From Bacteroides sp. UBA7333 (lineage in GTDB: Bacteria > Bacteroidota > Bacteroidia > Bacteroidales > Bacteroidaceae): a stretch of 7,173 bases of DNA. A program made the translations under genes and the position numbers. Positions 1 through 5,723 of the stretch are shown here, piece after piece; position 1 is the stretch's first letter; each line of letters starts with the position of its first letter. Location of the stretch: positions 1-7,173 of the forward strand of contig DKPN01000011.1 in the NCBI GenBank assembly GCA_002471195.1, written 5' to 3'. The notes under the pieces are model-generated. The model was not told the origin of the DNA. It ran no database searches and was given only the letters and a program-made list of their open reading frames with translations.

Positions 1-1563
1 TATCTCAACTTTGCAACAAAGGAGAATGAATCTGTTAGTGTAAAGATGGGATTGTCGTATACTTCAATTGAAAATGCGAAAAATAACTTGAAGACTGAGG
101 CTTCGAACATGGATTTTGATATGGCTCGCGCAAACTCGAAGCAGGTTTGGAATGAGTATTTAGGGCGTATTGATGTTGAAACTTCGAACAATGCTGATAA
201 AGTGAAGTTTTATACAGGACTATATCAAGCTTTGAAGGGTAGAGGTTTGGCGAGCGATGTTTCGGGTAATTATCCGGCACACGACGGATCAGTGGGTCAG
301 ATTCCTTTGGAAAATGGTAAACCTATCCACAGTCATTATAATACTGATGCGGTGTGGGGAGCTTTCTGGAATCTTACTCAGCTTTGGAGTTTAGCATATC
401 CGGAGTATTTGTCTGATTTTGTAAGTAGTCAGTTACTAGTATACAAAGATGCTGGTTGGTTGGGCGACGGTATTGCTTGTAGTAAATATGTTTCAGGTGT
501 GGGTACTAACTTTATCGGCTTGCTTATGTCTGGTGCATATGCATGTGGTATTCGCGATTTTGATGTGAATCTTGCTTACGAGGCTGCTCGCAAGAATGAG
601 TTGGATGGTGTAAACAGACCTTTGGGTGCGGGGAAAATTGATACAGATCGCTTCATAAAACAAGGTTATGTAGATCATCAAGAGAACGGAGATGGTCCGG
701 ATGAAGCGTTTATGTTCTCTGCTTCACATACACTTGAGTACTCTTTTAGTGCATGGGCTGTAGGTCAATGGGCCGAGATGCTAGGCAAAAAGAAGGATGC
801 AAAGCAACTAAGTTGGTTATCGAAAGGATGGGAGCGAATATTTGATTCATCTTCTTTTTTTATGCGTCCTAAAGATGCTAATGGTAATTTCATTGCCGAC
901 TTTAATCCGATGCAAGTATGGCGCGGATTTCAAGAAGGTAATGCTTGGCAGTATACTTTCTATGTTCCGCATACTCCCGATCAATTGATTAACAAGGTAG
1001 GGGAGAAGCGCTTTGTTAGTAGATTAGATAGTATTTTTACTGTATCAGAATCATTGATTTTCAGTGGTGGACAAACGATTGATGCTTTCGCCGGTCTTGA
1101 AACTTTATACAATCACGGTAATCAGCCGTGCTTGCATATTCCATGGTTGTTTAACTATACTTCGAGTCCGAAGCTTACTCAAAAATGGGTTCGCTCTATC
1201 TTGAATAGTTTTTATGGAACAGATGGTGTGCACGGATATGGCTATGGACAGGATGAAGATCAAGGACAACTTGGAGCTTGGTATGTTATTTCCTCTATCG
1301 GGCTATTTGATGTAAAAGGGCTTACTGGTAAAGATCCGATGCTGAGTGTGGGAAGTCCATTGTTTGATAAAGTTACGATTCGCTTGAATCCGAAGTACTA
1401 TTCAGGAGAAACATTTGAAATTGTAGCAAAAGGAAACTCGAGTGATACTCCGTACATACAGCAAATGTTGTTGAATGGTGATAAGCTAAAGAAGCCATTT
1501 GTGTTGTTTAAAGATATTGTAAAAGGTGGTGAATTAGAACTCGAAATGGGTTCTATGAATTAA
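1..1563 (+). CDS. GH92 family alpha-mannosidase, C-terminal part (5' end outside window)
   Basis: Exo-acting, calcium-dependent glycoside hydrolase that removes alpha-linked mannose, typically from N-glycans or yeast-type mannans. The frame is open from base 1, so the ATG at 46 is internal; about 520 residues are visible, against roughly 750 for the family. The first 30 residues fit the end of the N-terminal beta-sandwich (SIENAKNNL), then comes the (alpha/alpha)6 catalytic domain. Recognisable blocks are LTQLWSLAYPE, SGVGTNF, HTLEYSFSAW, EGNAWQYTFYVPH (Glu312 of the visible part, likely general acid), QDEDQGQLGAWYV (Asp418 and Asp420, likely catalytic-base aspartates) and GSPLFDKVTI. The C-terminus ends in the usual small sandwich (IQQMLLNGDKL, GGELELEMGS). 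Family assignment rests on these motifs and is secure; the mannose linkage specificity cannot be read from sequence. Signal peptide and promoter lie upstream of the window. A terminator follows 30 bases after the stop, so this is the last gene of its transcript. Confidence 0.95.
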   Translation, partial: YLNFATKENESVSVKMGLSYTSIENAKNNLKTEASNMDFDMARANSKQVWNEYLGRIDVETSNNADKVKFYTGLYQALKGRGLASDVSGNYPAHDGSVGQIPLENGKPIHSHYNTDAVWGAFWNLTQLWSLAYPEYLSDFVSSQLLVYKDAGWLGDGIACSKYVSGVGTNFIGLLMSGAYACGIRDFDVNLAYEAARKNELDGVNRPLGAGKIDTDRFIKQGYVDHQENGDGPDEAFMFSASHTLEYSFSAWAVGQWAEMLGKKKDAKQLSWLSKGWERIFDSSSFFMRPKDANGNFIADFNPMQVWRGFQEGNAWQYTFYVPHTPDQLINKVGEKRFVSRLDSIFTVSESLIFSGGQTIDAFAGLETLYNHGNQPCLHIPWLFNYTSSPKLTQKWVRSILNSFYGTDGVHGYGYGQDEDQGQLGAWYVISSIGLFDVKGLTGKDPMLSVGSPLFDKVTIRLNPKYYSGETFEIVAKGNSSDTPYIQQMLLNGDKLKKPFVLFKDIVKGGELELEMGSMN

Positions 1564-1592
1564 CATAATACGAAAGATATATAGTCGTGAAG

Positions 1593-1630
1593 TAGCCGCT
1601 ACCTCTTTTATGGGGGGAGCGGCTATTTTT
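1593..1630 (+). terminator. Rho-independent terminator of the GH92 gene
   Basis: An 8-bp perfect GC-rich stem (TAGCCGCT at 1593-1600 with AGCGGCTA at 1618-1625) encloses a loop in which CCTC/GGGG can extend the pairing. It is followed directly by a T run (1626-1630). It sits 30 bases after the GH92 stop codon and points in the same direction, so it should end that transcript and separate it from the esterase gene. Confidence 0.85.
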
Positions 1631-1638
1631 GTGTTGTG

Positions 1639-1667
1639 ACAATCTATTAATAAAATGAATAGATTGT
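1639..1667. repeat. Inverted repeat 1 (10-bp arms)
   Basis: Perfect 10-bp inverted repeat, ACAATCTATT (1639-1648) and AATAGATTGT (1658-1667), with a 9-base A/T-rich spacer. Each arm matches the pattern ACAATCNATT, which recurs in both arms of the second inverted repeat about 100 bases downstream. No T run follows, so it is not a classical terminator. It could be a regulator binding site or one end of a small non-autonomous element. Confidence 0.65.
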
Positions 1668-1740
1668 GTAATTATGGCGGGTTTTATAACAAAATATGAT
1701 TTCTAGTGTTATATATGTAAATTGTAATTTTGTTCTTAAT

Positions 1741-1768
1741 AACAATCCATTCGTGAGAATCGATTGTT
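1741..1768. repeat. Inverted repeat 2 / hairpin with GTGA loop
   Basis: AACAATC (1741-1747) pairs with GATTGTT (1762-1768). After one C-C mismatch, ATTC (1749-1752) pairs with GAAT (1757-1760), leaving GTGA (1753-1756), which would be a GNRA-type tetraloop in RNA. Both arms match ACAATCNATT (1742-1751 and, inverted, 1758-1767), the same half-site as inverted repeat 1. Role unknown: operator, RNA hairpin or element end. Confidence 0.6.
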
Positions 1769-1889
1769 GTGATTTTAAATCTCCTATCAAAGACTGCTTA
1801 TTGTTATATCGATACAAAACATCTTCACTATTTAAGTTTAAGAATAACACTTTTATATTCATTCTTTAAGTTCTTCCTGCAAAGAAAGG

Positions 1890-1897
1890 TATATTTG
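1890..1897 (+). promoter_or_regulatory. Bacteroidota -7 promoter element for the esterase gene
   Basis: TATATTTG matches the Bacteroidota primary-sigma -7 consensus TAnnTTTG exactly. It lies 33 bases before the esterase ATG, predicting a transcription start near 1902 and a leader of about 28 bases. The -33 element is weak: a TTTA at 1865-1868 is correctly spaced but is not the consensus TTTG. The preceding gene has its own terminator, which fits an independent promoter here. Confidence 0.55.
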
Positions 1898-1930
1898 TAG
1901 CCATAAAATGATTTTAAATATATACAGTCC

Positions 1931-4024
1931 ATGAAACACAAAATCCTATTATTATCTTTTTTATTATGTTGTGTCATTTCTGCATTTACCCAAACAAAAG
2001 TTGCCTGTGTGGGGAATAGTATTACTTATGGAGCTACAATCCAAAATCGGGAGAATAATAGTTATCCCGCTCAATTGCAGGCTATGCTTGGCAGTGCATA
2101 TGATGTACAGAACTTTGGTAGAAGTGGGGCTACGTTGCTTCGACAAGGAGATATTCCATATGTTGAAACCAACGAATATGCTGCAGCAATAGCATATAAT
2201 CCGGATGTCGTTTTTATCAAGTTGGGAACTAATGATAGTAAACTTAGAAATAGGGATAAACTGAATGACTTTGTTTCAGATTATAACTATTTGATTTCTT
2301 CTTTCAAAAAAAGTAATCCAAATGCTCGAATTATACTTCTTAGTCCGACAAGGGTTTTTACTCAGCCAGATACCGTTAATATTACAGCTTCGGTTATAGA
2401 GAATCAAATAACTCCAATGGTAGAAAGAGTTGCTTTTGACAATAAAATTGAGATAATTCATTTAGATAGATTGATTACGGAGCAACAAGCTTATTTAATT
2501 CCGGACAAGGTGCATCCAACCTCTATTGGTGCTGGTATGCTTGCTGCTCGTTTATATGAGTATTTGCAAACAGATGCTTCAATGTCAAAGAATGAAGATT
2601 TTACTGTGACACATACAGGCATTGATAATTTTCATGGTTTTGAGTGTGTTAATTTTGAAATGAATGGTGTTGCGTGTAAAATAGCCAAACCAAAACAGGT
2701 GCGAGCAGGCAAACCTTGGGTATGGAGAGCACGGTTTTGGGGACATGAACCGCAAACTGATATTGCGTTGTTAGAGCGTGGTTTTCATATTGCTTATTGT
2801 GATGTTGCTGATTTGTTTGGAGCTCCTGTAGCTGTGAAACGATGGAATCAATTTTATGCATTGATGCAAGAAAGAGGTTTTTCATCTCGCCCAGCCTTAG
2901 AGGGGATGAGTAGGGGCGGACTGATTGTTTATAATTGGGCTGCTCAAAATCCCGATAAAGTGGCATGTGTATATGCTGATGCTCCGGTATTAGATTTGAA
3001 ATCGTGGCCTTTGAATAGAAAAGATGAGGAATTAAATAATGCTTTATGCAAAGCTTATGGATTTAAATCCATTGCAGAGGTAGAGACTTTTAAAGGAAAT
3101 CCGGTTGATTTATGCAAAACGCTTGCAACTGCTGGTTTTCCTATGTTACATGTTTGTGGAGAAGTCGATGATGTTGTTCCTGTTTCAGAGAATACGAATG
3201 TTTTCGAAAAGAGAATCAAAGAAAATAATGGGAATATTCGAGTAATCAGAAAGGCTGATGTAAATCATCATCCTCACTCATTGGATAATCCGACCGAGAT
3301 TGTACGATTTATAACTGAGGCAACAAGTACCGCTTTTACAATTACAGATAAATCGGTTCCGGGCAATGAGTTTAGATCTGCTGCGGGATGGACCGAAGGT
3401 GCAGATTGGTATGCGAATCATAAAGAAATAAGTTCTGTTTTGGCAAGCGAGCAGATTGATTTGTTGCTTGTAGGAAATTCGATTACCCAGGGATTTGGAG
3501 GTGATCGATCAATCGTTACGTACAAACCTGGAAAGAAATACTTGGATGCCGCGCTGCAAAATAAGAAGTGGCAGGCAGCGGGAATCTCTGGTGATAAATC
3601 GCAAAATATAATTTATCGACTAGAAAATGGAAACTATAATGCTGCAAGTCCTAAAGTTGTGACATTGACAATTGGGATTAATAATTTGACTAGTGGAAAT
3701 TCTCCTAAAGAAACATTCATAGGGATAAAGAAGTGTATCGAAACAGCTCAGCGAGTTTTACCAAATTCTAAAATAGTTGTATTTGGAGTTTTACCTGCAG
3801 GTAAAGAACGAAACTCAGAATTACGAATAAAGGTTGATGAGGTAAATGAAATGCTGTCTCATTACACGAATGAAAATAATAGATTTCAATACGTGAACTT
3901 GAATAATATTTTTACAGAGTCGACAGGTAGCTTGAAATCTTCTTTCTATGCGCCGGATAATCTTCATCTAAGTGGGCATGGATATGCAGCTTGGAGTAAA
4001 ATTATTGCAACACTTTTGGATTAA
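1931..4024 (+). CDS. Secreted three-module esterase: SGNH + alpha/beta-hydrolase + SGNH
   Basis: Predicted to cleave ester groups such as acetyl from glycans in the periplasm or outside the cell. Residues 1-21 are a Sec signal peptide (MKHK, hydrophobic core, AFTQ) without a proper lipobox. Module 1 (about 22-215) is an SGNH/GDSL hydrolase: GNSITYG (Ser30), NFGRSG (Gly63), GTND (Asn101), PDKVHP (Asp192, His195). Module 2 (about 228-463) is an alpha/beta-hydrolase: nucleophile elbow GMSRGG (Ser327), acid candidates in GEVDDVVP (Asp413/Asp414), histidines in HHPHSL (446, 447, 449). Module 3 (about 480-697) is a second, different SGNH domain of the GDSL_2/PAF-acetylhydrolase-like kind: GNSITQG (Ser517), GISGD, GINN (Asn584), APDNLHLS (Asp676, His679). 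All three triads look complete. It is monocistronic, with its own promoter and a hairpin after the stop. The neighbouring mannosidase and sulfatase suggest a glycan substrate; that is inference, and ester type and sugar are unknown. Confidence 0.88.
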   Translation: MKHKILLLSFLLCCVISAFTQTKVACVGNSITYGATIQNRENNSYPAQLQAMLGSAYDVQNFGRSGATLLRQGDIPYVETNEYAAAIAYNPDVVFIKLGTNDSKLRNRDKLNDFVSDYNYLISSFKKSNPNARIILLSPTRVFTQPDTVNITASVIENQITPMVERVAFDNKIEIIHLDRLITEQQAYLIPDKVHPTSIGAGMLAARLYEYLQTDASMSKNEDFTVTHTGIDNFHGFECVNFEMNGVACKIAKPKQVRAGKPWVWRARFWGHEPQTDIALLERGFHIAYCDVADLFGAPVAVKRWNQFYALMQERGFSSRPALEGMSRGGLIVYNWAAQNPDKVACVYADAPVLDLKSWPLNRKDEELNNALCKAYGFKSIAEVETFKGNPVDLCKTLATAGFPMLHVCGEVDDVVPVSENTNVFEKRIKENNGNIRVIRKADVNHHPHSLDNPTEIVRFITEATSTAFTITDKSVPGNEFRSAAGWTEGADWYANHKEISSVLASEQIDLLLVGNSITQGFGGDRSIVTYKPGKKYLDAALQNKKWQAAGISGDKSQNIIYRLENGNYNAASPKVVTLTIGINNLTSGNSPKETFIGIKKCIETAQRVLPNSKIVVFGVLPAGKERNSELRIKVDEVNEMLSHYTNENNRFQYVNLNNIFTESTGSLKSSFYAPDNLHLSGHGYAAWSKIIATLLD

Positions 4025-4061
4025 TATATTAGCTTATTTTTCTACGATTTGAGGAATGTGA

Positions 4062-4113
4062 ACAAAGCCTAATACTGAAATGTTTTGCCAAGCATTTTAG
4101 TAATAGGTTTTGT
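4062..4113 (+). ncRNA. Long hairpin, 24-bp stem with TGCC loop
   Basis: Positions 4062-4085 pair with 4090-4113 around the loop TGCC (4086-4089). There are 20 Watson-Crick pairs, three G-U wobbles (4067/4108, 4077/4098, 4083/4092) and one A-A mismatch (4072/4103). All three wobbles are G-U when the plus strand is read as RNA and would be A-C mismatches on the minus strand, which favours a plus-strand transcript. It begins 38 bases after the esterase stop. No T run follows, so it is not a standard terminator; it may protect the 3' end, act as a leader structure for the next gene, or be a palindromic repeat remnant. Confidence 0.5.
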
Positions 4114-4115
4114 GC

Positions 4116-4248
4116 TTTATAAGATGTGAATATTTATTATAACCATGTTTATATATGTATTATTTATTGAATTATACACTTAATTATTGATATAAGGTAT
4201 TCGATTTGCAATTTATAAGAGATTTTAAAGTCGAGGCGGTTTATAAGA
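4116..4248. repeat. Three copies of TTTATAAGA
   Basis: The 9-mer TTTATAAGA occurs at 4116-4124, 4212-4220 and 4240-4248, all in the same orientation upstream of the lipoprotein gene. It could be a binding motif, but such A/T-rich words are frequent here and chance is a real alternative. Confidence 0.3.
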
Positions 4249-4324
4249 ACAAACTTTTGATTTTTAATGCTGTTATATCTGAGACAAAACAATTCAAATA
4301 ACAATAAACGACAACTTGTTAATT

Positions 4325-4332
4325 TAAATTTG
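4325..4332 (+). promoter_or_regulatory. TAnnTTTG box just before the lipoprotein start
   Basis: TAAATTTG matches the Bacteroidota -7 consensus, but it ends only six bases before the ATG at 4339. If used, it would give an almost leaderless transcript. No TTTG -33 element sits at the expected spacing upstream. It is either a real promoter with an unusually short leader or a chance match, with the true promoter further upstream. Confidence 0.3.
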
Positions 4333-4338
4333 TAGTAT

Positions 4339-4992
4339 ATGAAAAAGTTAATTCCTTTTCTTTTCGCGATCGTTTTATTTGCATCGTGCGAAAAAGATCC
4401 AGATCTTGACAAAGTTCAAAATCAATTTGCAGTGTATACACAGTATGATACTAAAGCAGACTTTGCTACAGCTAAAACATACTTTATACCTGATAGTGTT
4501 CTTCTGATTACTAGTTCCGAAAAACCAACTTATTGGACTGGTGCTCAGGCTTCAGATATTATCAATGCATACATTACCAATATGAATGCAAAAGGATATA
4601 CTAAAGTGTCTGATAAAGCTAAAGCAGATCTAGGTTTACAAGTTAGTTACGTTGAAAGTACGAACTACTTTGTAGATAATAACTATTGGTGGAATGATTA
4701 TCCTGGATATTGGGGACCTGGATATTGGTGGCCAGGCTACACTGGTGGATGGTATTATCCTTATCAAACTGTTTATAGTTATACAACAGGTTCTATTTTA
4801 TCTGAAATTGTTGATTTGAGAACAGCTTCTGCTGCAGTAGCAGGCTCTAGTAGTGATAAACTAACTGTAATTTGGAATGCTTATATGACAGGATTATTGA
4901 CTGGCAGCAACCAAGTGAATATGAATCGTGCCGTTGAAGCGATTAATCAATCGTTTACACAATCGCCATATATCAAATCAACTGTTAAGTAA
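4339..4992 (+). CDS. DUF4136 family lipoprotein
   Basis: Envelope lipoprotein of unknown function, 217 residues. A short signal peptide ends in the lipobox LFASC, with Cys17 as the lipidated residue; this confirms the ATG at 4339. The residues after Cys17 (EKDPDLD) are acidic, resembling the export signals that send Bacteroidota lipoproteins to the cell surface, though this is suggestive only. The body (about 28-215) fits DUF4136: an N-terminal stretch with DFATAKTYFIPDS, a helix ASDIINAYITNM followed by GYTKV, then ADLGLQVSY, a central aromatic segment, and a C-terminal part with SEIVDLRTA and WNAYMTGLL before a final helix with AVEAINQSF. Residues 116-148 hold 16 Trp/Tyr in 33 positions, including three tandem PGYxx units. 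It lies 44 bases upstream of a beta-barrel gene on the same strand, probably co-transcribed. The function of this pairing is not known to me. Confidence 0.85.
   Translation: MKKLIPFLFAIVLFASCEKDPDLDKVQNQFAVYTQYDTKADFATAKTYFIPDSVLLITSSEKPTYWTGAQASDIINAYITNMNAKGYTKVSDKAKADLGLQVSYVESTNYFVDNNYWWNDYPGYWGPGYWWPGYTGGWYYPYQTVYSYTTGSILSEIVDLRTASAAVAGSSSDKLTVIWNAYMTGLLTGSNQVNMNRAVEAINQSFTQSPYIKSTVK
4702..4746 (+). repeat. Tandem 15-bp repeat encoding PGYWG-PGYWW-PGYTG
   Basis: Three consecutive 15-bp units inside the DUF4136 gene encode the pentapeptides PGYWG, PGYWW and PGYTG (residues 122-136). The first two units share the identical 12-mer CCTGGATATTGG (4702-4713 and 4717-4728). The third has diverged. 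The repeat lies in the Trp/Tyr-rich loop and could expand or contract by slippage. Confidence 0.6.
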
Positions 4993-5036
4993 TAGGCGTT
5001 TTTATAAATACGATAATATTATAAATTGATAGAACT

Positions 5037-5663
5037 ATGAAAACTATAAATAATCTCAAACTAAAATTAATTGCACTCTTTGCAGTTTGTTTATTGATTC
5101 CTTCTATGGGATATGCTCAAGATAAGATTTATTACGCAAATGGTGATTGGCAATTTAATGTGCCTATCAATAATGGATTTGCTAATAAAGCTAGTGGTTG
5201 GGGTATGAATTTTGAAGGTGGATATTATGTAACTCCTAATATTGGAGTAGGTTTGTTTTTAGCATATAGCACAAATCATAAATATATTCCTACCGAAACA
5301 TTTACAACTGGCAATTCGGCGCTTACAACTAATCAACAGCATTCATTATTTCAATTGCCTTTTGGTGTTGGCGTGAGATATAGAGTTGCAAATGAGGGTA
5401 TGTTTGAACCATATATTGGCTTAAAACTAGGTGCTAATTATGCTCAAATGTCATCGTACTTTTCAACTTATAAGGTTTATGATCGTAATTGGGGCTTTTA
5501 TATGTCACCAGAGGTTGGAACCAATATATGGTTTACACCTAATAAGACAATCGGATTGAATGTGGCAATGTATTATGGCTTTGCAACAAACAAAGGCACA
5601 GTGATGGCTTCAGATATAAATAACTTAAACAACTTCGGTTTTAGAGTTGGTTTAGCATTCTAA
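5037..5663 (+). CDS. Small outer-membrane beta-barrel protein (OmpA/OmpW-like barrel, porin-family fold)
   Basis: 208 residues. A Sec signal peptide (KLKLIALFAVCLLIPSMGYA) is predicted to be cleaved after Ala27, giving a mature protein starting QDKIYY. The mature part shows alternating amphipathic strands typical of an eight-stranded barrel of the OMP_b-brl type: WGMNFEGGYYVTPNIGVGLFLAYS, LFQLPFGVGVRYRV, FEPYIGLKLGANYA, WGFYMSPEVGTNIWFT, IGLNVAMYYGF, and the last strand FGFRVGLAF, which ends in the C-terminal phenylalanine expected for BAM-dependent insertion. It has no OmpA peptidoglycan-binding domain. It follows the DUF4136 lipoprotein by 44 bases with no terminator or TAnnTTTG box between, so they probably form an operon and may interact in the outer membrane. 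Substrate or channel activity cannot be inferred. Confidence 0.82.
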   Translation: MKTINNLKLKLIALFAVCLLIPSMGYAQDKIYYANGDWQFNVPINNGFANKASGWGMNFEGGYYVTPNIGVGLFLAYSTNHKYIPTETFTTGNSALTTNQQHSLFQLPFGVGVRYRVANEGMFEPYIGLKLGANYAQMSSYFSTYKVYDRNWGFYMSPEVGTNIWFTPNKTIGLNVAMYYGFATNKGTVMASDINNLNNFGFRVGLAF

Positions 5664-5673
5664 GCTGTCTATA

Positions 5674-5723
5674 TATAAAAACAAAAGCGGATCAGAAATT
5701 TCTGATCCGCTTTTGTTTTTATA
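5674..5723. terminator. Bidirectional terminator, perfect 50-bp palindrome
   Basis: Positions 5674-5698 and 5699-5723 are exact reverse complements. The GC core GCGGATCAGAAA and its complement are flanked by A and T runs, so a hairpin followed by a T run forms in whichever direction it is transcribed. It lies 10 bases after the barrel gene's stop codon, and its right edge covers the sulfatase stop codon (5719-5721). It should therefore end both converging transcripts. Confidence 0.92.

Larger units (their letters stand above)
1635..1771. mobile_element. Possible MITE-like element with 4-bp flanking duplication
   Basis: The segment 1639-1767 begins with ACAATCTATT and ends with AATCGATTGT, a 9/10 terminal inverted repeat. 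It is flanked on both sides by TGTG (1635-1638 and 1768-1771), as a 4-bp target-site duplication would appear. Each end also has an inward inverted copy of the same half-site. It has no coding capacity. Four bases of flanking identity can arise by chance, and a pair of regulator operators would explain the half-sites equally well, so this is a tentative call. Confidence 0.3.
1564..1930. other. Intergenic region between GH92 and esterase genes
   Basis: 367 bases with no convincing gene. It holds, in order, the GH92 terminator, a 129-bp segment bounded by inverted repeats (1639-1767), about 120 bases of A/T-rich sequence in which I see nothing, and a -7 promoter element just before the esterase gene. 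A 71-codon open frame on the minus strand (1647-1862) overlaps the repeats and has no recognisable domain, so I treat it as chance. Confidence 0.7.
4025..4338. other. Intergenic region between esterase and lipoprotein genes
   Basis: 314 bases, strongly A/T-rich, with no convincing gene. It contains a long hairpin (4062-4113), three copies of the 9-mer TTTATAAGA and a TAnnTTTG box immediately before the lipoprotein start. An 82-codon minus-strand frame (4164-4412) runs into the lipoprotein gene antisense and is judged spurious. Confidence 0.7.

Noticed and set aside
46..48. ATG at 46 as the start of the GH92 gene
   Set aside because: The frame is open upstream to base 1 with family-like sequence (VSVKMGLSY), and a start here would leave out most of the N-terminal domain.
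1647..1862. 71-codon open frame on the minus strand in the gap between the mannosidase and esterase genes
   Set aside because: No recognisable domain or start context, it overlaps the inverted-repeat segment, and A/T-rich composition readily yields such frames.
1967..1975. Lipobox in the esterase signal peptide (LLCC)
   Set aside because: The residue before either cysteine is Leu or Cys, not Gly/Ala/Ser, so lipidation is unlikely; a standard signal peptide fits better.
2649..2966. 105-codon minus-strand frame inside the esterase gene
   Set aside because: It is a complete antisense shadow of the alpha/beta-hydrolase module, with no domain of its own.
4164..4412. 82-codon minus-strand open frame
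   Set aside because: It runs antisense into the well-supported lipoprotein signal peptide and has no recognisable similarity.
5013..5022. ATAATATTAT palindrome between the lipoprotein and barrel genes
   Set aside because: It is a short, purely A/T word expected by chance in this composition, with no promoter or terminator features around it.
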